Positions 45,485 through 53,798 of a stretch of DNA of 64,000 nucleotides are shown here, one piece after another. Each line of letters starts with the position of its first letter. Position 1 is the stretch's first letter. The notes under the pieces were generated by a model, which ran no database searches, had not been told where the DNA came from, and worked only from the letters and a program-made list of their open reading frames with translations. The stretch is from the NCBI RefSeq assembly GCF_019890725.1, contig NZ_JAINZZ010000012.1, positions 1 to 64,000 on the forward strand. The letters run 5' to 3'. The DNA is from Actinacidiphila acidipaludis (GTDB lineage: Bacteria > Actinomycetota > Actinomycetes > Streptomycetales > Streptomycetaceae). A program made the translations under genes and the position numbers.

Positions 45485-46456
45485 TCAGCCGGCGACGCCG
45501 CGCCCGCGCACCTGCTGGTGCACCAGCGGCGGCGCCGGGCGGACCGGGCGGTCACCGGGTGGGCGGCGGCTGCCTCCCGGGGTGAGCGGGGTGCGGTCGT
45601 GGCGGCCGATCGGCGGACGGCCCGGCACATGCGGTGCGGACGTGGAACCGGAGGGCGCGGCCGGGGCGCCGCGGGTGCCCGCGCCGACGGTCTGCCGGCT
45701 CGGCTCGCCCTCCTGTGCGGTACGCGCGGTGGTCACGGCCGGCTGGAGGGCCGGCACGACCTGCGGCACCCGCGAACGGTGGCGCATGCGTTCCCACCCG
45801 GCACTGATCGCTTCCTCGGCGCGGGCCATCGCCGGTTCGAACCAGGGCAGGGCGAGCAGGATCAGCAACCCGGCGGCCCAGCCCAGCAGAACGTCGCTGA
45901 CCCAGTGCGTGCCGAGGTACACGGTGGTGGCGCCGACGCCGAGCGCGAGCAGCGCGCTGATGACGGAGCCGATCCGCCGCGCCCGCTCGGTCCTGGCCAG
46001 ATAGGCCAGAACACCCCAGGTCACGACGGCGTTGGCGGTGTGGCCCGACGGAAATATATCGCCGCCGGCGAACATCTCTGCGGAGCCGACGGTCGTCGCG
46101 TAGTGCGGACCGAGCCGGCCGAGGCCGTACTTCACGGCCCCCACGGTGATGTTGAGGAGCAGCAGGGAACTGCCGAGGACGAGCAGCGGGTGCAGGGTGC
46201 GGTGGCGCCAGGAGCGCCAGCCCAGCCACGCGAGCACCATCACCGCGGTCGGGCCCCGCTGGCCGAGAACCACGAAATAGTCCAGGAATGCGTGGATTTG
46301 CGGCCATTGCTTGTATGGCCGCCAGAGCATGACCTGCCAGTCGAGCGTCACCAGTTTGGAGGTGGTGAGAACGCCCACGACGATCGCGACGTACACGGCG
46401 ACGGTGAGCCAGAACAGCCATACGCGTGTTCGGCTCATCCGCGGCAGTCCGCTCAC
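45485..46456 (-). CDS. PAP2-family membrane phosphatase
   Basis: The product is about 323 aa from GTG 46456, chosen for GGAGGAG nine bases upstream; GTG 46501 adds 15 residues. Six hydrophobic helices hold the PAP2 motifs KYGLGRLGPH, FPSGHTANA and LGTHWVSDVLLGW (the SGH and SxxxxH catalytic parts). The last 90 residues are a cytosolic, disordered Pro/Arg/Gly tail. Substrates in this family include undecaprenyl diphosphate and phosphatidate; which one is not decided. It is divergent from the MFS exporter, with an AT-rich region between. Confidence 0.88.
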   Translation of the reverse strand: MSGLPRMSRTRVWLFWLTVAVYVAIVVGVLTTSKLVTLDWQVMLWRPYKQWPQIHAFLDYFVVLGQRGPTAVMVLAWLGWRSWRHRTLHPLLVLGSSLLLLNITVGAVKYGLGRLGPHYATTVGSAEMFAGGDIFPSGHTANAVVTWGVLAYLARTERARRIGSVISALLALGVGATTVYLGTHWVSDVLLGWAAGLLILLALPWFEPAMARAEEAISAGWERMRHRSRVPQVVPALQPAVTTARTAQEGEPSRQTVGAGTRGAPAAPSGSTSAPHVPGRPPIGRHDRTPLTPGGSRRPPGDRPVRPAPPLVHQQVRGRGVAG

Positions 46457-46840
46457 GGCAGGGCGCTCCTCCACGCGGTGGAGCCTCTCATCGGTACGCA
46501 CTCAATCGACGTTACAGCGTGTGACGGCATGGAACGGCAGAATCGGCGGCTTTGTAATGACGATGTGATGTGGAGTGCGTCTCACCACCCCTTTGGGTTC
46601 GGCCGATTGGCGGGAATGCGAACCACCCTTGGAGTTTATGTTCGGGTGTTGATACTCACACTGTCGTCTTCTTATTTATCGCTTATTTCCCTCTCCTTTC
46701 TGTGGGGTTTCCCGCCCGGTATGCCCGCGGGGGAGGCCCTGGGGCGCCCGCCGGCGGGGCCGTCGAGCGTGAGCCGGGCCACGGACGGCCCCGCGGGACT
46801 CACGTACTCTGGCGTCTCATCGAGCGCGGAGGTAGGGCCT
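46457..46840. other. AT-rich divergent promoter region (PAP2/MFS)
   Basis: About 380 bases with no gene. The span 46640-46710 is unusually low in GC for this chromosome, with T-rich runs such as CTTCTTATTTATCGC (46671-46685). It probably holds promoters for the PAP2 gene (leftward) and the MFS gene (rightward). No operator was assigned. Confidence 0.5.
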
Positions 46841-48430
46841 ATGACGCGGCAGGTCAACCGGTGGACCATCCTGCTGGTCCTCTGTGTCAGCCTGCTGATC
46901 GTCGCGCTCGACGCGACCGTGCTGCACGTGGCGGTGCCCGCCCTCACCGAGGACCTGCGGCCAGGAGCGCAGCAGTTGCTGTGGATCGTGGACGCCTATC
47001 CGCTGGTCGCCGCCTCGCTGCTGATCCTCTTCGGAACCCTCGGCGACCGGATCGGCCGCCGCCGGGTGCTGCTCATGGGCTACGGCCTGTTCGCCGCCGC
47101 CTCAGGGCTCGCGGCGTTCGCGCCCGACCCCCAGGTGCTGATCGGCGCACGGGCGCTGCTCGGCGCCGGCGGTGCGATGATCATGCCCGCCACGCTCTCG
47201 ATCCTGCGTCAGGTCTTCCCCGACCGGCGCGAGCGGGCGACGGCGATCGGCATCTGGAGCGCGGTCGCGGCGGTCGGCGCCGCGGTCGGGCCCGTCCTCG
47301 GCGGCTTCCTCGTCGAGCACTTCTGGTGGGGCTCGGTCTTCCTCGTCAACATCCCGCTGATGGCCGTGATGCTCGTCGTCGCCCGGGTGCTCCTGCCCGA
47401 GTCGCGCGGCGGCGCCGACGGCCCGTGGGACGTCACCGGCGCGCTGGCCGCGGCCCTCGGCGTCTTCGGCTGCGTGTTCGGCGTCAAGCGGCTCGGCGGC
47501 GGAGCCGGGGCGCTGGACGCCATGGTGTGGCTGCCGCTGCTGGCCGGGGCCGCGCTGCTGGTGTGGTTCGTCCGGCGCCAGCGCCGCCGTCCGCATCCGC
47601 TGCTGGACGTGCGGATGTTCGCCAACGCGGCCTTCTCCACCTCGGTGGCCTGCATCGTGGTGGCCATGCTTGCGCTGGTCGGCCTGGAACTCATCGCCGT
47701 CCAGTACCTGCAACTGGTTCTGGGGCTCAGTCCGTTCCAGACCGGGCTGCGGCTGCTGCCCCTGACCTTCGCGGCCATGGCCGCCGGTCTCGCCGGATCC
47801 CGGCTGCTGCGCCGCTACGGGCCGCGGCGCATGGTCTCCGCCGGGTTCGTGCTGACCGCACTGGCGGTGCTGTCGCTGACCGCCATGGGCCAGCGGGACC
47901 GGCCAGGGCTGCTCACCACCGCCTTCGTGCTGCTGGGCTTCGGCCTGGAGACCACCCTGTTCGGGGCCTACGAGTCCATGCTCAACGAGGCCCCCGCGCG
48001 GCGGGCCGGCAGCGCCGCGGCCATCGGCGAGACCTCGTACCAACTCGGCGCCGGCATGGGGATCGCCCTGCTCGGCAGTGTGATGAACGCCGCCTACACC
48101 CCCTCGGCCGCCGGTGTCGGCAGCGCCGACCGCGCGGCGGCCGACCGGTCCCTGGGCGAGGCGTACACCGTCGCGGACCGGATAGGCGGCGCACCGGGCG
48201 CGGCGCTCCGGCACGCGGCCCGGCAGTCGTTCGTCTCCGGACTCCACCTCACGCTGGTGGTCAGCGCCGCGCTGCTGCTCGCCGGCGCGTGCGCCGCGCT
48301 GCGCCTGCCGCGGGTCATGGTGTGCGTGCCGTGCGAGGATACGCAGGAGACGGCGGCCCCGGCCGCACTGCCCCGCCCGGCGCTGCGGGAGGCCGCGCCC
48401 GCCGGCCGCTCTGGACGCGCGGGGGACTGA
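46841..48430 (+). CDS. DHA2-type MFS drug exporter
   Basis: The product is 529 aa from ATG 46841, with GGAGGT seven bases upstream. About 14 membrane helices are predicted. It opens RWTILLVLCVSLLIVALDATVLHVAVPALTEDL, with the motif-D1-like LDATVLHVAVP; motif A is GDRIGRRRVLL, and motif C is IGIWSAVAAVGAAVGPVLGGFLVE. This is the EmrB/QacA type of proton antiporter. The C-terminal 45 residues are a cytosolic Ala/Pro tail with a Cys pair. Substrates are unknown; an AT-rich leader precedes it and no local TetR gene is present. Confidence 0.93.
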   Translation: MTRQVNRWTILLVLCVSLLIVALDATVLHVAVPALTEDLRPGAQQLLWIVDAYPLVAASLLILFGTLGDRIGRRRVLLMGYGLFAAASGLAAFAPDPQVLIGARALLGAGGAMIMPATLSILRQVFPDRRERATAIGIWSAVAAVGAAVGPVLGGFLVEHFWWGSVFLVNIPLMAVMLVVARVLLPESRGGADGPWDVTGALAAALGVFGCVFGVKRLGGGAGALDAMVWLPLLAGAALLVWFVRRQRRRPHPLLDVRMFANAAFSTSVACIVVAMLALVGLELIAVQYLQLVLGLSPFQTGLRLLPLTFAAMAAGLAGSRLLRRYGPRRMVSAGFVLTALAVLSLTAMGQRDRPGLLTTAFVLLGFGLETTLFGAYESMLNEAPARRAGSAAAIGETSYQLGAGMGIALLGSVMNAAYTPSAAGVGSADRAAADRSLGEAYTVADRIGGAPGAALRHAARQSFVSGLHLTLVVSAALLLAGACAALRLPRVMVCVPCEDTQETAAPAALPRPALREAAPAGRSGRAGD

Positions 48431-48493
48431 GCCGTAACGTCGGCCCCGAGCCGTCGACTACCACCGCTAGTTTTCCTGGTCCGGAGGTCCGCC

Positions 48494-49690
48494 ATGTCCG
48501 CACCCCACGCCGCCAGGGCGCCGTTCGACCCGCACGACCCGCTGGGCGTCGACGACCTGCTGAGCCCCGAGGACCGCGCGGTGCGCGACACCGTGCGCGA
48601 CTGGGCCAGGGACCGCGTCCTGCCGCACGTCGCCGACTGGTACGAGCGCGGCGAACTGCCGGTCATCCGGGAACTCGCCCGCGAACTCGGCGCGATCGGG
48701 GCGCTGGGCATGCCGCTGACCGGGTACGGCTGCGCCGGGGCGAGCGCCGTCCAGTACGGCCTGGCCTGCCTGGAACTCGAGGCCGCCGACTCCGGGATCC
48801 GCTCGATGGTCTCGGTGCAGGGCTCCCTCGCGATGTACGCCATCCACCGCTACGGCTCGGAGGAGCAGCGCCAGGAGTGGCTGCCGCGGATGGCCGCCGG
48901 CGAGGTGATCGGCTGCTTCGGCCTGACCGAGCCCGACCACGGCTCCGACCCGGCGAGCATGCGCACCTACGCCAAGCGCGACAACGGCGACTGGGTGCTC
49001 AACGGACGCAAGATGTGGATCACCAACGGCAGCGTCGCGGGCGTGGCCGTGGTGTGGGCGCAGACCGAGGAGGGCGTCCGCGGCTTCGCCGTGCCGACCG
49101 GCACCCCCGGGTTCTCCGCCCCCGAGATCCACCACAAGTGGAGCCTGCGGGCCTCCGTCACCAGCGAGCTCGTGATGGACGACGTGCGGCTGCCCGGCGA
49201 CGCCCTGCTGCCGGGCGCCACCGGACTCGGCGGCCCGCTCAGCTGCCTCAACCACGCCCGGTACGGCATCGTGTGGGGGGCGATGGGCGCCGCCCGGTCC
49301 TGCTTCGAGGCGGCCCTGGACTACGCCAGGAGCCGAGAGCAGTTCGGCCGGCCGATCGCGGGCTTCCAGCTCACGCAGGCCAAGCTCGCCGACATGGCCG
49401 TCGAGCTGCACAAGGGGATCCTGCTCGCCCACCACCTCGGGCGGCGGATGGACGCCGGCAGCCTGCGGCCGGAGCAGGTCAGCTTCGGGAAGCTCAACAA
49501 CGTGCGCGAGGCGATCGAGATCTGCCGCACCGCCCGCACGATCCTGGGCGCCAACGGGATCTCGCTGGAGTACCCGGTGATGCGGCACGCGACCAACCTG
49601 GAGTCCGTGCTGACGTACGAGGGGACGGTCGAGATGCACCAGCTCGTGCTGGGGAAGGCCCTCACCGGGATCGACGCATTTCGGGGGTGA
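48494..49690 (+). CDS. glutaryl-CoA-dehydrogenase-like acyl-CoA dehydrogenase
   Basis: The product is 398 aa from ATG 48494, with GGAGGT upstream. SGIRSMVSVQGSLAMYAIHRYGSEEQRQEWLPRMAAGEVIGCFGLTEPDHGSDPASM is very close to the glutaryl-CoA dehydrogenase pattern (SAMSVQSSL... GCFGLTEPxxGSDP). The FAD helix MWITNGSVAG and the ending SVLTYEGTVEMHQLVLGKALTG, with catalytic Glu in YEGT, complete the family. It oxidises acyl-CoA, plausibly glutaryl-CoA, to crotonyl-CoA and CO2 in lysine/tryptophan breakdown. It is monocistronic. The electron-transfer flavoprotein partner is not in the window. Confidence 0.92.
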   Translation: MSAPHAARAPFDPHDPLGVDDLLSPEDRAVRDTVRDWARDRVLPHVADWYERGELPVIRELARELGAIGALGMPLTGYGCAGASAVQYGLACLELEAADSGIRSMVSVQGSLAMYAIHRYGSEEQRQEWLPRMAAGEVIGCFGLTEPDHGSDPASMRTYAKRDNGDWVLNGRKMWITNGSVAGVAVVWAQTEEGVRGFAVPTGTPGFSAPEIHHKWSLRASVTSELVMDDVRLPGDALLPGATGLGGPLSCLNHARYGIVWGAMGAARSCFEAALDYARSREQFGRPIAGFQLTQAKLADMAVELHKGILLAHHLGRRMDAGSLRPEQVSFGKLNNVREAIEICRTARTILGANGISLEYPVMRHATNLESVLTYEGTVEMHQLVLGKALTGIDAFRG

Positions 49691-49870
49691 GGCCGCCGCT
49701 GCGGGTGGGGGCCGTTCGGTGGGTGGTCCTGCTTCCGCGAGCGGGGCCGGTTCACCGGTGAGGGCCGGCCGGTCACCGGCCCGCGCTCCCGTCGCCCGGG
49801 GTTGTGGCTTCGGGCGGGTGGCGAGATCGTGTGGGGCGCCGCTGCCGGTGCCGTCTGCTGGAGGACCTCC

Positions 49871-50257
49871 GTGACCGAACCCGCCCCCGCGTCGCTGCCC
49901 GCCCCGCCCTACTACGCCGTGGTGTTCACCGCCGTGCGCACCGCAGGGGACAACGGCTACACGGAGACCGACGAGCGGCTGATGGAACTTGCCGCCGAGC
50001 AGCCGGGCTTCCTCGGCGTGGACGCCGCCCGGGGCGCGAACGGCCTGGGGGTCACGGTGTCGTACTGGAGGGACGAGGAGGCGATCGCCGCCTGGCGCGA
50101 CCATGCTGAGCACACCCTGGCCCGCGCGTACGGCCGCGAGCACTGGTACACCTCGTACTCGCTGCACGTGGCCAAGGTCGAGCGTGCCCACGGCTTCACG
50201 CGCCCGGCGGACCCGGAGTCCGGCGCCGGCCGCGATCAGGCGTCGGTGCCCTCGTAG
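49871..50257 (+). CDS. antibiotic-biosynthesis-monooxygenase (ABM) fold protein
   Basis: The product is 128 aa from GTG 49871, with GGAGGA five bases upstream. The sequence YYAVVFTAVRTAGDNGYTETDERLMELAAEQPGFLGVDAARGANGLGVTVSYWRDEEAIAAWRDHAEHTLARAYGREHWYTSYSLHVAKVER is an ABM dimeric alpha/beta barrel. Members oxidise or degrade small aromatic or haem-like substrates, but many are only heme- or substrate-binding. No catalytic residue can be named here. It overlaps the convergent SLATT-like gene by 22 bases at the 3' end. Confidence 0.85.
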   Translation: MTEPAPASLPAPPYYAVVFTAVRTAGDNGYTETDERLMELAAEQPGFLGVDAARGANGLGVTVSYWRDEEAIAAWRDHAEHTLARAYGREHWYTSYSLHVAKVERAHGFTRPADPESGAGRDQASVPS

Positions 50258-50700
50258 GCCACGAGTGCGGCCTCACGCATCGCGAACAGGCGGCGGAGCG
50301 AGGCCTGGTCCACCTGCTCCTGCGTCAAGGTGACGCTGGCCTCGCCCTCCAGGGCGGCCCACGCCCGGCGAGCCCGCTTGTGGCCTACGCGCCGCGAGTC
50401 GCTGCGCAGGAAGCCGGCGCCGGCCGCCAGTCCCGCGGAGGCCAGTGCGAGCAGCGCCGCGGGAGTACGGGCGTCAGCGGTGGCCAGGCCCGCGGCGCCG
50501 GACACCCCGGCGAGGAGGGCGGCGGGGAAGCCCAGAATGATGTCGGCGAACGCCCAGAACGCGGCTCTCCGGTCGGCGAGGTGCGTCTTGTGCCGAGCCT
50601 CGTCGCGCAGCCGCTCCACCTCGTCGAGCAGACGACTCGCCGGGCCCAGGGCCAGCGCACTCAACGAGGCCGTTCCGATTCCCTCACCGCCATCGGTCAT
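50236..50700 (-). CDS. SLATT-like two-helix membrane protein
   Basis: The product is 154 aa from ATG 50700. An N-terminal helical part (LLDEVERLRDEARHKTHLADRRAAFWAFADIILGFPAALLAGVSGAAGLA) leads into a first membrane helix. A second, TPAALLALASAGLAAGAGFL, follows. The end is a soluble helix (HKRARRAWAALEGEA then LRRLFAMREAALVAYEGT). The helix-TM-TM-helix order fits SLATT proteins, a family linked to defence systems as pore-forming effectors. No partner CD-NTase or SLOG gene lies nearby, so a defence role is not supported here. The 3' end overlaps the ABM gene by 22 bases. Confidence 0.6.
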   Translation of the reverse strand: MTDGGEGIGTASLSALALGPASRLLDEVERLRDEARHKTHLADRRAAFWAFADIILGFPAALLAGVSGAAGLATADARTPAALLALASAGLAAGAGFLRSDSRRVGHKRARRAWAALEGEASVTLTQEQVDQASLRRLFAMREAALVAYEGTDA

Positions 50701-50798
50701 GCCCAGAGTTCAGCACAACCAGCGCTCGTTGCACCCGACTTGGACCGCCTCACCTCGGCGCCCCCGGTGCGGCAGACCCAGCAGGCCCACCGACGACA

Positions 50799-50830
50799 AC
50801 CGCCCCCGCGCAGGTCAGCGCAGGGGCGGT
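50799..50830 (-). terminator. hairpin terminator after the SepF-like gene
   Basis: A 13-bp stem with one mismatch (50799-50811 with 50818-50830) and a six-base loop, about 30 bases after the minus-strand SepF-like stop. Confidence 0.6.
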
Positions 50831-50861
50831 GAGGGGGGAGGCTGGTGGATCGTCACGGGCA

Positions 50862-51305
50862 TCAGTTCTGGTTGAAGAAGCCGTCGCCGCCACGGTGGAC
50901 GTCGCCGTTCATGACGGAGTAGTCGGCCGGGGTCAGCAGGAACACCCGGTTCGCGACGCGCTCGATCGAGCCGCGCAGACCGAAGGTGAGACCCGCGGCG
51001 AAGTCGACGACGCGCTTGGCGTCGGCGGACTCCATGCCGGTGAGGTTGACGATCACCGGCACACCTTCGCGGAAGAGCTCCCCGATACCGCGCGCGTCCC
51101 GGAAGCCGTCCGGGGTCACCGTGGCGATGCGGCGGCCCTGCTCCTCCGCCGACTCCGTGGCGACGCGCACCCGCGGGTCGGTCACCCACGTGTCCGCGCG
51201 CTCGGAGCCCTGGCCGTAGTCGGCGTACTCCTCGTCGTAGTAGCCCTCGCCGCCGTTGTCGTCGACGAGGCCCAGCCAGGCACTCGCCCGTCGAACCGAA
51301 CCCAT
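50862..51305 (-). CDS. SepF-like septum protein (SflA type)
   Basis: The product is 147 aa from ATG 51305, with GAGGAGG five bases upstream. Residues 1-55 are a flexible start ([17 protein letters not shown], then acidic [11 protein letters not shown]). The SepF fold is [68 protein letters not shown]. SepF anchors FtsZ to the membrane. Streptomyces has SepF plus SflA and SflB; by synteny memory this matches SflA (SCO1749), said to limit ectopic Z-rings. The canonical membrane-binding N-terminal helix is not obvious here, consistent with a paralogue. Confidence 0.88.
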   Translation of the reverse strand: MGSVRRASAWLGLVDDNGGEGYYDEEYADYGQGSERADTWVTDPRVRVATESAEEQGRRIATVTPDGFRDARGIGELFREGVPVIVNLTGMESADAKRVVDFAAGLTFGLRGSIERVANRVFLLTPADYSVMNGDVHRGGDGFFNQN

Positions 51306-51981
51306 GGACGCCTCCTCTCTCACGCGGTCGTACCGTCCGCAGTCCTATCGTCATCCATAATGTGGGCGATGCGCCAAGCGGATAGCCGCCGAGCGAGCGA
51401 CTTGTGACGGTACTGGCACACACGATAGTGGCGTACCGTCAGGCCGACACAGGGTTAAGAGAGCTGACGATCCGATGGGAACGCTCTCCACTTCCGGGTG
51501 ATTTACACGGCCGTACGGCCGTACGCCCTCGCCACCCTCCTCCCGCCCCTCCGGCTCCGGTGACCTGCCCCCGAAGCGGCACCTCACACCTACGCGATGC
51601 ACGAACACCTGGTCAGAAGGTGCGAGAGCGGCCGCCATCGGGCGGATCGGACCTGCCGGCATGCGCAGAGCCCCTCCCGCACGCCGCTTCCACCGCGCAC
51701 CCCGTGCTCCGTAGTCCGGGTAAGCCGCCGCGTGGACACCGGCGCTCATCGCGGTGTCCGGGGCGGGGCGTGACTACGCCCGGCCGCGGTCCGGCTGCCG
51801 CCTGATCGTCCGTCAGAACGTCACTCGTTCGTGCGCCGGACGGGCGACCGCACTGGGCCGCTAGCATGACCGGCGGTCATGTCGTCATGAACGACCGTCG
51901 TATCAGTCGTACCGCGGCCGGCAGGGATGACCGGCCCGCCGGGGGGACTGCACGACGCCGGGCACAACGGGGGAGCGGTAC
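51306..51981. other. 676-bp intergenic region before DUF5685 gene
   Basis: No convincing gene: open frames here lack consistent third-position bias. Bases 51306-51420 likely hold the SepF-like promoter on the minus strand. An 8-bp inverted repeat is at 51406-51440, and ACGGCCGT repeats at about 51508-51525. The last 100 bases (from 51870) lead into the DUF5685 gene. Confidence 0.45.
51406..51440. promoter_or_regulatory. GACGGTAC ... GTACCGTC inverted repeat
   Basis: A perfect 8-bp inverted repeat (51406-51413 with 51433-51440), spaced 19 bases. It lies about 100 bases upstream of the SepF-like gene and could be a weak hairpin or operator. Confidence 0.35.
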
Positions 51982-53319
51982 ATGTTCGGGATCATCAGGC
52001 CGTGCCGGCACCGCATGTCCGAGGGGATGGCCGCCTCGTGGCTGGCCCACCTCTGCGGGCTGTGCCTGGCGCTGAGGGACGGCCACGGGCAGTTCGCGCG
52101 GGTCGCGACCAACTACGACGGCCTGGTCGTCTCGGTGCTGACCGAGGCGCAGTCGGCACCCGCGGACAGCCGGCGCCGCAAGGCCGGGCCCTGTCCGCTG
52201 CGCGGAATGCGCACCGCTCCGGTCGCCACGGGCGAGGGGGCACGGCTGGCCGCCGCGGTCTCGCTCGTGCTGGCCTCGGCGAAGGTCCGCGACCACGTCG
52301 ACGACGCGGACGGCGCGTTCGCCCGCCGTCCGGTCGCCGCCGCGGCCCGCGGCGTCGCCCGCCGGTGGGACCGGGCCGGCACCCGGGGTGGCGGCGATCT
52401 GGGTTTCGACACCGCGGTGCTCCTCGACGCGGTGGGACGGCAGGGCGCGGTGGAGGCGGCCGCCGGACCGGGCACCCCGCTGCTCGCCGTCACCGAGCCG
52501 ACCGAGACCGCGACCGCCGCGGCCTTCGCGCACACCGCGGTGCTCGCCGGGCGCCCGGCCAACCGCGCCCCGCTGGAGGAGGCAGGGCGGCTGTTCGGGC
52601 GCCTTGCGCATCTGCTGGACGCCGTGGAGGACCTGGCCGAGGACACCCGCACAGGCGCGTGGAACCCGCTCGCCGCGACCGGTGCGGGACTGCCTGAGGC
52701 CCGGCGGCTGTGCGACGACGCCCTGCACGGCATACGCCTGGCGCTGAAGGACGTCGAGTTCGCGAACAGCGCGTCCGGACGGCTGGCCCACATGCTGCTC
52801 GTCCATGAGCTGGGGCGGTCGGTGGACCGGGCGTTCGGGACCGGAGGCTGCGCGCATCAGGCGGGTGCGCCGGATGACGGGGGTGCGCGGGGCGGCCAGG
52901 ATCCGCAGGGCGTGCGGGGGTTGCTCGGGGTGCTGGGCCCGGACGGCGCTTCGGGGAACCCGTTCGGAGGGAACCCCCACGCCGGGAATCCGTACGGACC
53001 TGGGCAGAGCCCGTACGGACCTGGGCAGAGCCCCTACGCGCCCGGGCCCGCCAACCCGTACGCGCCCGGTGGCCCGGGTGGACCGGGCAACTTCCCGCCG
53101 CCCGAACCGCCGCGCCGGCGCGGCCTGCTGGCCGGGTGCCTGGTGTACACCGGCATGTGCTGCACCTGCCAGTTGTGCTGCCGCGAGCACGATGACGCGT
53201 GGAGCGGCCAGCGGCGTGAGTCGTGGTGCGGCAAGTGCGGCGACTGCTGCGATTGCTGTGACGGGTGCGAGATCTGTGAGTGCTGCGAATGTTGCGAGTG
53301 CTGCGATTGCGGTTGCTGA
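51982..53319 (+). CDS. DUF5685-like protein with Cys-rich tail
   Basis: The product is 445 aa from ATG 51982, with GGGGGAG upstream. It opens MFGIIRPCRHRMSEGMAASWLAHLCGLCLALRDGHG, the start I associate with DUF5685, including a CxxC. The middle 280 residues are helical. Residues about 330-390 are Gly/Pro/Asn/Tyr repeats (GQSPYGPG). The last 60 residues carry 22 Cys (motifs CCTCQLCC, CGKCGDCCDCCDGC, ECCECCECC), like a metal-binding or cross-linking tail. No catalytic residues can be named. It stands alone in its strand. Confidence 0.8.
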   Translation: MFGIIRPCRHRMSEGMAASWLAHLCGLCLALRDGHGQFARVATNYDGLVVSVLTEAQSAPADSRRRKAGPCPLRGMRTAPVATGEGARLAAAVSLVLASAKVRDHVDDADGAFARRPVAAAARGVARRWDRAGTRGGGDLGFDTAVLLDAVGRQGAVEAAAGPGTPLLAVTEPTETATAAAFAHTAVLAGRPANRAPLEEAGRLFGRLAHLLDAVEDLAEDTRTGAWNPLAATGAGLPEARRLCDDALHGIRLALKDVEFANSASGRLAHMLLVHELGRSVDRAFGTGGCAHQAGAPDDGGARGGQDPQGVRGLLGVLGPDGASGNPFGGNPHAGNPYGPGQSPYGPGQSPYAPGPANPYAPGGPGGPGNFPPPEPPRRRGLLAGCLVYTGMCCTCQLCCREHDDAWSGQRRESWCGKCGDCCDCCDGCEICECCECCECCDCGC

Positions 53320-53798
53320 GGTCCGGGCGTTCCGGGGTGGCGGGCGGGCTGCTTGAAGCGGATGGGCGGGGCAAGCGAGGGGTGGCCGTGCGGGCTGCTC
53401 GGGCCGGGTGGGGCTGAGGGAAGTGTGCCGCGGGTGTGGCCGTGGCACGGCGGAGCTTGTGTGAAGGCGGGGGTTCGCGCTGGCCCGATGTGCCGGGCCG
53501 CGAACGGGTGCGGGGGCTCGCTGGTCAGCGGCGACAACACGACGACGACCACACCCGACCGAAGTCGATGTGGCCGCGGATGACCAGCCGGCAGCTGCGC
53601 ATGCGGACAGTGCAGCAGCCGCCTCCGGTATCCGTCAACCGCGGCGAGACGCGGTGTCCACACCTCGGACAACCTTTGACAGCCCGCGAAGGCGTCGGCA
53701 TAGCCTCGTTCAAGGCCCCTTGAGGGCGGCTGTGTTGAGGGACACGGCGTTCGTGTGAAGGCACCCACTACCGATTCCGCATGTCACGGAGCCTTCGC
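53320..53798. other. intergenic region between DUF5685 and LLM genes
   Basis: About 480 bases. The only supported item is the candidate leader peptide on the minus strand (53525-53602). The left part (53320-53520) holds no clear signal. Bases 53700-53798 are the probable LLM promoter region. Confidence 0.45.
53525..53602 (-). CDS. orphan Cys-type leader peptide
   Basis: A 25-codon frame starting ATG 53602 ends with IRGHIDFGRVWSSSCCRR. This matches the R-x-H-(I/V)-D-(L/F)-x-R-V-x-S-x-x-C-R motif of streptomycete 'putative leader peptides' that usually precede sulfur-metabolism or similar genes. Here the strand points away from the LLM gene, into the antisense of the DUF5685 gene, and no minus-strand gene follows. 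No Shine-Dalgarno is close to the ATG. It may be a relic, or a leader for an unseen RNA. Confidence 0.45.
   Translation of the reverse strand: MRSCRLVIRGHIDFGRVWSSSCCRR

Noticed and set aside
51404..51805. Possible small gene before the DUF5685 gene
   Set aside because: Open frames on both strands lack codon bias, ribosome-binding sites and recognisable sequence.
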